From Annulohypoxylon bovei var. microspora (lineage: Eukaryota > Ascomycota > Sordariomycetes > Xylariales > Hypoxylaceae): a DNA stretch of 64,000 nucleotides. The position numbers and the translations under genes were made by a program. Of this stretch, positions 55,416-64,000 are shown one piece after another. The notes under the pieces are model-generated. The model did not search any database. It had not been told where the DNA came from and saw nothing but the letters and a program-made list of their open reading frames with translations. Positions within the stretch are counted from its first letter, which is position 1. Each line of letters begins with the position of its first letter. Where the stretch lies: assembly GCA_022836615.1 (NCBI GenBank), contig MU405217.1, positions 124,001-188,000 of the forward strand, written 5' to 3'.

Positions 55416-56426
55416 TTAATGAGCATGAGAGTAAGGCTCGTAGGCCAGGTCTGAGCGGGCACCACCGCGCTGTGGGGCGCCGTAGTTGTAACCAGAGTTG
55501 CGTTGCTCACCGAGCGGTGCGTACGAGCCAGTGGGGATAAACTTCTCGCCCTCGGGACCGCCACGAGATCGACTAGCATGGGGGCGACGGTCGGGCGCGC
55601 AGCAGCAGATGGAGAAGAGCCAGAACAAGCTAGCACCAAGGGCGAAGGCAACACCAATCCAGATGCAGGCCAAGAAGTTGTTGTTCCAGCTAGCGTCACC
55701 ACCATACTTGCCAATAGCGGCCTTGACGGCACCAACGACAACGACGGCCAAAGCAGTCATCATAGCGGAGGCGGCGATGACGGCAAGAGTAGCGATACCA
55801 GAAATGAGCCAAGTCAGGCATGAGACTAGACGGGAGCAGGCAGTGAATAGACCAATAACCAGCTCAAGGCCAAGAGCAACCATAGCGATGATATAGACAA
55901 CTTCGGTCCACTTGATAAGAGGCTTGAAAGTGTTCAAGGCATTCTTAATCTCTTGGGGAATGGTAATGTTAACGCCAAGCTCGCTGCCGAACTCGTCGAT
56001 GAAGGTAGTGTTGAAGTCTGTCTCGGCCCAGTTGAACTTCGCCTGAGTGCAGTTCTTGTCGGTTCCATTTGCCGAGATGCTGCAGTAGTTCCATAGGGTG
56101 ATATCGTAAAGCTTATCAATACCAAGCTCGGCTGCCGTGATGTTTCCACTGCTGTCACTGCTGCCACTGCCGGTGAGACTGCTAATGATGCTGGCGACAT
56201 CTATCGGTTTCGGGGAGCGAGAGCTAAGTGCGCTCTCGATACTGCTAATGTTGCTAATTAGACTCTCGAGCGTGGAAGCATCGATGCTGACGTTCGTCGT
56301 GTCGATTTGGAAGAGGTAAAGGCTGTTGTTGGCAACACCAGTGAGACCGGCAATCAACATGCAAATGATGCTGCCGACTGTTAATATGAATGGCAGAGCC
56401 ACACAAACATATCTTCCGATACCCAT
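55416..56426 (-). CDS. SUR7/PalI-family eisosomal membrane protein
   Basis: A single exon of 336 residues. Four membrane segments: about 7-29 (VCVALPFILTVGSIICML), 173-195 (VVYIIAMVALGLELVIG), 202-230 (WLISGIATLAVIAASAMMTALAVVVV) and 248-272. The large loop after the first segment carries several N-glycosylation sites and the family's W-X-X-C motif (LWNYCS) with a second cysteine (KNC). The C-terminal tail is basic and Gly/Tyr-rich. The SUR7/PalI family covers eisosome proteins at furrow-like plasma membrane domains and PalI-type pH sensors; I cannot tell which member this is. The 336-residue size and long Ser-rich loop are consistent with filamentous fungal Sur7-like members. No signal peptide apart from the first segment. 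Confidence 0.85.
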   Translation of the reverse strand: MGIGRYVCVALPFILTVGSIICMLIAGLTGVANNSLYLFQIDTTNVSIDASTLESLISNISSIESALSSRSPKPIDVASIISSLTGSGSSDSSGNITAAELGIDKLYDITLWNYCSISANGTDKNCTQAKFNWAETDFNTTFIDEFGSELGVNITIPQEIKNALNTFKPLIKWTEVVYIIAMVALGLELVIGLFTACSRLVSCLTWLISGIATLAVIAASAMMTALAVVVVGAVKAAIGKYGGDASWNNNFLACIWIGVAFALGASLFWLFSICCCAPDRRPHASRSRGGPEGEKFIPTGSYAPLGEQRNSGYNYGAPQRGGARSDLAYEPYSHAH

Positions 56427-59400
56427 GGCTTGATTAGTCTGTGCGCGACGCGATAAGATGTGTTATAGTTCTTAATCGTTAATTAACGAATGTGGCCGTT
56501 ATTCTGATAAACGATAGTAGTCGATGATGGAAAAGCAAAGACCAACCCGACAACGGCGACTGTAATAAATAAAGTTGATGTTGTTGTAGTAGTACGAGAG
56601 TGATGAGACTTAAAATAAGGTGGTAGGTCAGAGAGCGTAAGACGGTTGTATTTATTACGCAGTAAAGTGTCAATAGAAGGACGATCAAGTACTGGCAGGA
56701 CTGAAAGGCAAGCGTGGCGCAGTTTCCCGGGGCTACACAAGCCCTGCCAACACAGCATTGAGACGCGGCGGGGGGAGGGGGACGCCTTCCAAGTCGACGT
56801 CAGCTCACCTGGTCGATTTCTTGTTAGGGCCAATTGCTCAGCCCCCCCTGAAAACTCGCCAATTAGAGGATGAGACGAGAATGATACCCCGCTGAAAAAG
56901 ATATCACTCATCCAACCATATCAGCCGTACCACTTTAAGTCACTTCAGATGTTCAACTAGTCACTTTACATAGTAGCCTAACCACCTAGGTACCCGACCA
57001 GTTCCTCCGTATTCCAGTGATTGATATTCGATATTGCTGATCCATGGATTAGTATGCGAGACATGTAGCGGAAAAATCATGAGATGACGAATTTTGTCTT
57101 CATAAGCAAAACAAGTCTAACAACTTGGACGGGAGTTCTTCTTTTACCTAATACTCGACTGGAACGCTTCATCAGGCTGGTTTTAGGCATTAAACCCCTT
57201 ACGAGCACTAAAAATACCTAGAAGTGCAGTTTGATGAGACAAGATAAAGGCTTGCAGCAGCTGAGAAATTTCATTCAAAGGATTTCATGGATGCCGTAGG
57301 TGACATCTGAATTTTTCATACAAAAGACCAATGCCACCCTTAAAGCATATCGCAATTCCGGCCTAGACGATCGACCAGGGCCTAAATTACATAGATAGTC
57401 TCGGCAGTCTGAGAGTTACTTGGAGTTGGTACCTAGCTGCCTGTAGGTATCAGGGTATTCATATGTAGCAGAGCATCAGATAAAAACAAACTAAACAGAC
57501 TAAACAAACTGGCAGATTGGTAGACTGCAGGACGGTTGTTTCGTGTGTGCCGCAGCAATCAAACACAGATCGGAAGGGTAACAGGGTAACATCGTCGGAT
57601 ACGAAAAAGGCGAAAAGGGCAGAGAAAAATGAAGAATAAGTGGAGGGGCCGCGTCGAACTCGCAAACTCTCGCAGAATCGCAAGAAACCTACAATGGGGA
57701 AATGCAGATCAGCGTGGCTAGTGATCCTAGTCAAAAATTTTTAGAGGCTTTTGAATCTGATCAATTTATTCGAATCGGGCGTATTCTTGCGTGTATCGTG
57801 TATCCCGCGTGGTCGAGCTGCGTGGGCTTTGGCGTGGGCTTTGGGCTTTTGTGGCGTCATCACCACACAAAGTTCGGAGAGGCAATGCCCTTGACGCGTC
57901 CCCATCTTATCTCGATTCTTCACTCTGTCTCGCCCCGAGGTCATATGAGACCGGCCAAGACATACATTTTTGCCGATTTTCCGAGACGGCTCGGATACAC
58001 CTATGTAGATAGAATATTCACGATCGGGACTTCAGACAATAATAATTCAATCATGAATTAAATTACATGATAGCAATAAGGAGTATTATTGAAGACGGAA
58101 ACAAGAAGGATTGAAAGGGGGATCCGGAGACTCAAGAGAAACCCCAGTCTCGAGCCGTGAATTGGAACCGATACAGCTTCTTGCAGCTCTTCAGATGTGG
58201 CTTGGTCACTTAGTAGGATCTTGGCGGGTTTATGCTAAACCCACTAAGGCAGGACTGGGAGTCGATCTCTGACAAAAGGTACCTAAAAATAGGAAGTCTA
58301 AAAGTCCAATGGCTGTGGCTTGAAATAGTACGTAATCTACTAGTACTATCAAGCTGTCAAGGTTCAAAAAGACCTTTCCTTACGATAACCTAAAAGCTAT
58401 GGAATTCTCCGGATTGCTAAATACTGCCGAGGCACAACATAGCAGCATATCTATAGGTAGCTAGTAACCGCTTTCGTGCTGCCGACTACCGGGTCCCGAA
58501 GAACGTGGTCCGGAGCATCGAATATACAGCCCTACCGGCCGCATTTGAAAAAGTGGGAGGCCTCTGAATTCTAGACCATTACCGGATCCGGAATGCACCG
58601 ACGGACCGGGTCAGTTCGGAGCCAACTGCGGATGTTGATAGTTGCGTCAACGGCCCGAAGCTACCATAGGTCTCTGCTCAACTTACTACAATCCGTTACC
58701 TATTAAAGAATTTCTCCATTAAGAAGCTGTACGTCTCCGGCAAAACTGATATGATAGTACGGTTGTAAGTAGTCCTACCCCAATGGTCCAATTAACATTT
58801 GACTAGAAGCATCCGGAAGCACCTTATTTATGGCACGACTGCTCGATGACGGAAGACGGAGACATCTCACGACATTGGCTCGTAAATATTAGAGTGCAGG
58901 CTTTTGATGCTGTCGAACATGACAGTAAGTAGTGCTACATTAGGATGGACATGCACTATCAATGCCTAAACTTTGTGTTTCGTTTCCAGAGAGTATTCCA
59001 TGGCCCAAGGCACAATGGACTGTCCAACTCCATACCACTAAGTTGTTCCATAGGGGATACTAAGGGTACTGGTACTTCCTGATGACGCATGAGAACATAC
59101 CCTTGGGCCAAAAGGTCAAAACCAACCTAAACATAGGAAAGACTAGACGACAGAACGAGTATATCTCTCATATTCCACTGCCTATGGTATATGCGGTTGG
59201 TGATTCGGTAGCACGCGAGACGAGCTAACGCATAGGGTTCCCATTGGGTCCTTTCTTTATCAAGCACAAGAGCTGCCTGTAAGCTTTTACTTATCTACAA
59301 CGTGTTCTTGGCTAATCAATCCGAACATGTTAGAGGCTGGAGTGTATGCAACTGCCACGATGTCGGTATTAATTGCAGTGTCAAGCTTTGGGCGAACTCC

Positions 59401-59600
59401 AATAGAAATGATAAACCGAGTTGGGACGACAGACGCCAAGTAAGCAGTCCTGACAAGCCAAAGCCAAGACGGTCGAGAAGTGTACGATGCTCGCCTGTGG
59501 TGCTACGGAGTGTTTTGTAATTGCCACCGCCAAGCATTGTGATATCAAAACCCACACACTCCCTTTAGAAGTCGGGGTATACGAAGATTTATATGTAGAA

Positions 59601-59620
59601 TAAAATAAAATAAAATAAAA
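59601..59620. repeat. (TAAAA)4 microsatellite
   Basis: Four perfect TAAAA units. Confidence 0.75.
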
Positions 59621-60992
59621 CCAAATGTCAGCAATATGAAACGAAACATGGATTGTTAAGGTGATTTACCTATCGGACAACCAGAAGCAACTGCCACTGT
59701 CCGTAATAGGCAATATAAATCAAAGTGACGAACAAAAGCCGGGCTCGCAGTTGAGATCTTTGCAGTAGGTGTCATCGAGGTTCCCTGATCGACGCAGTTG
59801 AGTAATTCTCATTGGAGATTGAATATATTTTACTAGATTGTTCCCGTCTGCATGTCACCTTGATCTGCCAGAAATGCCCGTTCGGTCGTCCATTCAACCA
59901 TGTCTATCCCGCAACGTCGTCGACCTAATGGAGCGTTAGGCACTATGAGGTAGGGTAAGGTAGGGGGAGGGGCCTGACCTCCTACCGTACCTGGCATGCT
60001 GGGTGTTAAAGGAGACGTATTATTGTCGAGCTTTTGCCTCTCCAACCCCACACGATCAATTTATAATTTTTAGATGAGCCGCGTGTAAGACACTAAAAAT
60101 TCATCACCTCCGAGGATTTCTTTGTTATCAATAAAAAAAATAGAAACCGAAAACCGACGACAAAGTCGACTTACAAATAATGGAGTCGAGCAACTTTAGA
60201 CGACTTGACTCGAGCCGGAAGGACGGAGCCCCGCCGAAAATTACATAGCGGTCTGGTACGGATGGTACGTTTGGTATTTGGGTATGTAGGTACTTTCCTA
60301 CCTACTTTTTTCTTACTTTGCACTTTCCCACTAAATTGCTTAGGTAGAAGTCTAGCTGCAAGTTGCCCGCGCCAGTCGGACGGCGTCACGGACCATTCGA
60401 AAGTGGAAAGCAGCTACCTCACATCCGACCTTAGAATTAAAAAGGTATCTACGCATACTTACATACACATTGATATACACACATACACACGTATCTATCA
60501 TATCTATACACTATACATTAATAGAGATTACATTATCGGATATTGTTATTATTATTATTACTATTTGTTACTTACCTATGTATACATATTTCTGTTCTTT
60601 CCCTCCTCCCTCAACCGACTTAGCCAACTTATCACGAAGCCTGAAATTCCAACGTGCTGCATTCATTGTCCTACCCGATCCCAACCAGGGGCAACTCAAA
60701 GAGAAAAATTAACATACACAACCGCGGAGACCCCTCCTAAATAAAGCAACACATTTCTATTTGCAAAAATCTTGCATTGTAGCAATCAGGCCAATCTAGT
60801 CCAACATCCAGACCAACCTTGTCGTCATCAAGGACCTTGAACTGCAACGAGACCTTTCGCCTCGTCGTTACACCCAACATCAAAACCCAATCGCTTTCTC
60901 TAGCTTGCGCGCGCATAGAGAAAAAAAAAAAAGAAGATAGAAAAATAAAAATAAATAAATAAACCGAACGACCACACGAACAGTCGAGCAAA

Positions 60993-61020
60993 ACGAACGA
61001 ACGAACGAACAAACGAACGA
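60993..61020. repeat. (CGAA)n microsatellite
   Basis: Repeated CGAA with one CAAA variant, about 28 bp. In an A-rich context upstream of PPZ. Confidence 0.7.
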
Positions 61021-62268
61021 TTCAACGATCCATTCGACCTTGGGGCATATCTTGCCGTGTGTATAACACAATTCTCGAATTATCGGAATCAGATCAGGCT
61101 ACTCGTCTACTGGCCTACTGGTCTACTCATACTCATACTACACATACATACTACATACACATACATATGTAGTAGTTTCTCCATTAGGTACACGTCAAGT
61201 ACTGACCTGTATGTATAATACGGTGAGACGGTTACCCTCGTTGCTTGGCGCCGCGGCCAAAAGATCCACTAGAGTCTAGCACGTTCTTCTGACCTCTGTC
61301 TTGGCCCCAAGGGACCCCTTGGTTATATCCTATCCCCATGTTGTCTTATCTTCCCTCTACATACATACATACATGCCCGCGGCCGACATACATACCTACA
61401 TCCATACATCCATACCTAATACCCATACCCATACCCTTACTCATCCACACGTTCGCCGCATTCTCTGAAGGAGTGTAGACGAGAGTCTTCTCCCCGCATT
61501 TTCCCTTGAATTTTGGTTGTCTTATCCCCAAAAAAGAAGAGGAGAAGAGAGGAGTAGAAAGAAAAAAAAAATATACCTAGAGACGAGACCGGTCCCAAAC
61601 CTTCGTGATCGTCATCATTATCAACCTCCCTCCCTTCGCACATCTTCTTACCTCATCCTTCTCTACTCCGCAACTCTCCGGTCTTATTTATCGTTGCAAT
61701 CAATTTTCCAGCTTCCTTTCACCCCTCCTCCGATGGATTGACTGGACAACTGCCGATACCTTTATACATGTGCAACTTCAATACGCATGTACCCTATAGC
61801 TGATTATTCCGACCTTCATTTTAGATTAATTACATTTTCTCCAGCCTCAACCTCACCAACATAGCCTCTTACGCAATTACTGTCAGTCCTACCTTCTTCG
61901 CCCCGACAACTCCGTCTTCCACTGCGACAGAACTTTATACCCCATTTTCACTTCTGATTACTCTTCCCGCAACTCCCCGATCTCTCCAGACGTCGGCGCT
62001 CACTATACGAAATAGCTACAAAGACGGAGAACAAAACGGCTCCCACTTCTTCCTCCGAAGCCCTCCTCCTCTCCGTCCTTGACCGACTATTCCATCCTCC
62101 CTAGGAGTAACCTGGACGTAGACGAACGACACATCATTGGGGCAGGCATCTGTGCCTATTCTTGTGTTTGGGTGGTTCGATAATTATTATTTTTTGGAAT
62201 CGCGAAGCTGGCCTGAATATTTATCGAGGATCTCCTGATACCTGACACTCGATACTTGACAAAGGACA

Positions 62269-63979
62269 ATGGGAAACCAAACGTCGAAAGAAGGAGGCTC
62301 CAAGAGCTCTGGCGGCGCATCCTCCGGCGACCGTGCCGAACACCTGCAATCGTATCCTTCCTTTGGAAAGTCGGAAACCAAGGATTCTACCCGCTCCTTC
62401 AAAAATCTCCGATCCAAGATACCCGGGGGTGGGAAGACGGATAGCCCGCGAAGCTCGGCGATTATTTCTAATGGAGATACCCTCGACAAGTCAGACGCGG
62501 CATCGGTGAAATCTGCGCGCAGCAGTAGATCGAGGACAAGCCGTGCTGACTCACTCGCTTCTCCCTCCTCCCCAACAACACCGGATATAGCAAATTTGCG
62601 ACTTGAAGATACGCAACCACCCCCTTCACCTGTTCAATCTGCTTCTATCAGAGCTGGCCACGGCGATATCAACGCCGCTCAAGCTTCTGGTGAGGTCGAT
62701 CATGTGTCGGATCAACCACCCTCTGGTGTTGTGAACCCGAACCCACACATTCAGCAGCAGCCTGGAGCACCCATCTTAGTAAAGAAGGAGAATACTATTA
62801 ACCCAATTATATCGATGCCCGGGACTTCCTCGAAGGATGACTCGCCTTCTGGAGTTGCTATGAGCGACATCAAGGATATCGACCTTGACGATTTCATTAA
62901 GCGACTCCTAGATGCTGCGTACGCTGGGAAGGTAACGAAGAGCGTTTGTCTCAAGAATGCCGAGATTGTCGCCATCTGCCAGAGAGCCCGCGAATGCTTC
63001 CTAACCCAGCCTGCATTGTTAGAGCTTGATGCACCGGTCAAGATTGTCGGCGATGTCCACGGCCAGTACACCGATCTTATTCGTATGTTCGAGATGTGCG
63101 GCTTCCCGCCAAGCGCTAACTACCTCTTTCTTGGCGACTACGTCGACAGGGGCAAGCAGTCTCTAGAGACCATCCTGCTTCTATTGTGCTACAAGCTCAA
63201 GTACCCCGAGAATTTCTTCCTCTTACGAGGAAACCACGAATGCGCTAATGTAACGAGGGTCTATGGGTTTTACGACGAATGCAAACGAAGATGTAACGTA
63301 AAGATTTGGAAGACGTTTATCGACTGTTTTAATACGCTTCCCATTGCCGCTATAGTTGCGGGGAAGATCTTTTGCGTTCACGGCGGGCTGTCTCCAGCAC
63401 TAAGTCATATGGACGATATTCGCAACATTGCTCGTCCTACTGATGTCCCAGACTACGGTCTGCTTAACGACTTGCTCTGGTCTGACCCTGCCGATATGGA
63501 AGCGGACTGGGAGGCCAACGAAAGGGGTGTTAGTTACTGCTTTGGGAAGAAGGTCATCACCGACTTCCTTGCGACCCACGATTTTGATCTTGTCTGCCGG
63601 GCACACATGGTTGTCGAAGACGGGTACGAATTCTTTAACGACAGGGTTTTAGTCACTGTCTTTAGTGCGCCGAACGTAAGAAAAGCTCCCCCATCTACAT
63701 TTTGATCTGTATACTGACGATCTCTTACTAGTATTGCGGCGAATTTGATAATTGGGGAGCTGTTATGTCCGTTTCTTCGGAGCTTTTATGCAGCTTCGAA
63801 CTCCTGAAACCTCTCGATTCTTCTGCGCTCAAGAGCCATATCAAGAAGGGCAGGAATAAACGGAACAACATGTTGAACAGCCCGGTATGTTAGCATGCTT
63901 TTTTTTTGAGGGTGTACCTGAACCGTGGCTGACCTTTCTTCTCTTATAGCCTGCTAGCGTGTATCCCCAGAGTGTGTAG
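62269..63979 (+). CDS. PPZ1: PPZ-type serine/threonine protein phosphatase
   Basis: Exons 62269-63675, 63732-63884 and 63950-63979 (introns of 56 and 65 nt, donors GTAAGA and GTATGT) encode 529 residues. Splicing restores FSAPN-YCGEFDNWGAV. The N-terminal 230 residues are Ser/Pro-rich and disordered and begin MGNQTSKEGGSK, a strong N-myristoylation signal that is characteristic of Ppz. The PP1-like catalytic domain (about 235-515) has GDVHGQ (Asp262, His264), GDYVDRG (Asp290), RGNHE (Asn322, His323) and FCVHGGLSP. In yeast, Ppz1 controls potassium uptake and cell-wall integrity and is inhibited by Hal3. The last exon contributes only ten codons (PASVYPQSV plus stop). The gene is complete within the window, ending 21 bases from its right edge. 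Confidence 0.95.
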
Positions 63980-64000
63980 AGACTCCTCTGAAGGGCCACG

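Larger units (their letters stand above)
56427..62268. other. 5.8 kb gene-poor region upstream of PPZ
   Basis: No convincing gene or RNA. Short frames (for example 57702-58061 and 60205-60744) lack signatures. Low-complexity runs include (TAAAA)4 at 59601-59620, TTA repeats at 60545-60560, an A12 run near 60919, CGAA repeats at 60993-61020 and CATA repeats near 61355-61375. From about 61,600 the sequence becomes pyrimidine-rich and may be a long 5' leader of the phosphatase gene. It also contains the SUR7-type gene promoter near 56,430. Confidence 0.45.

Noticed and set aside
57702..58061. 119-codon plus-strand frame
   Set aside because: No domain, no conserved-looking pattern and no promoter-like sequence in front of it.
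60205..60744. 179-codon plus-strand frame with Tyr/Ile-rich repeats
   Set aside because: Translates simple-sequence DNA (TTA and CATA runs); not protein-like.

Overview
The window looks like nuclear DNA of a filamentous ascomycete (Pezizomycotina, probably Sordariomycetes). Genes are mostly single-exon or carry one to three introns of about 45-110 nt with GTNNGT donors and CTNAC-type branch sites. They lie on both strands without operons and are separated by long AT-richer spacers. The gene set is also typical of such fungi: Kex2, Snx4, Rad2, PPZ phosphatase, a hybrid histidine kinase, a CAP10-type glycosyltransferase and a GH79 beta-glucuronidase. I cannot assign a species.

Layout, left to right. 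1-555 (-): 5' end of a disordered protein, cut by the window edge. 2966-5515 (+): KEX2, two exons. 6394-7895 (-): SNX4/ATG24, two exons. 8532-9464 (-): unrecognised nuclear-type protein. 10283-12960 (-): multi-membrane-segment CAP10/GT90 protein. 12961-18185: a 5.2 kb gene-poor stretch. 18186-19327 (+): mitochondrial-type short-chain dehydrogenase. 19590-20228 (-): small MGAKASK protein. 20676-22154 (-): salicylaldehyde-type aldehyde dehydrogenase. 23955-24401 (-): NAA38, head to head with RAD2 at 24808-28578 (+). 29792-29913 (-): intron-containing tRNA-Val(UAC). 30648-31598 (+): mitochondrial ribosome recycling factor. 31919-33145 (-): RGG-rich mitochondrial-type protein. 33490-35173 (-): succinate-semialdehyde dehydrogenase. 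36515-38220 (+): secreted GH79. 39004-39910 (-): tetraspan membrane protein. 39911-45519: a second gene-poor stretch holding a 691-bp non-autonomous Mutator-like element with a 9-bp target duplication. 45520-50048 (+): hybrid histidine kinase. 51259-54907 (-): WDR6/Trm734 WD40 protein. 55416-56426 (-): SUR7-family protein. 56427-62268: a third gene-poor stretch. 62269-63979 (+): PPZ-type phosphatase.

No secondary-metabolite cluster or operon-like grouping is evident. The genes are mainly housekeeping: secretory processing, endosomal sorting, DNA repair, tRNA modification, mitochondrial translation, GABA-shunt and aldehyde metabolism, and signalling. The clearest non-gene structure is the transposon at 42042-42750. 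Other points worth a second look are the RRF1 5' end, where an in-frame stop lies between presequence and body and no good splice donor removes it; the last intron of the histidine kinase, whose retention gives a protein of identical length without the receiver lysine; a perfect hairpin in the tRNA trailer; and a possible spliced ORF overlapping the start of the tetraspan gene.
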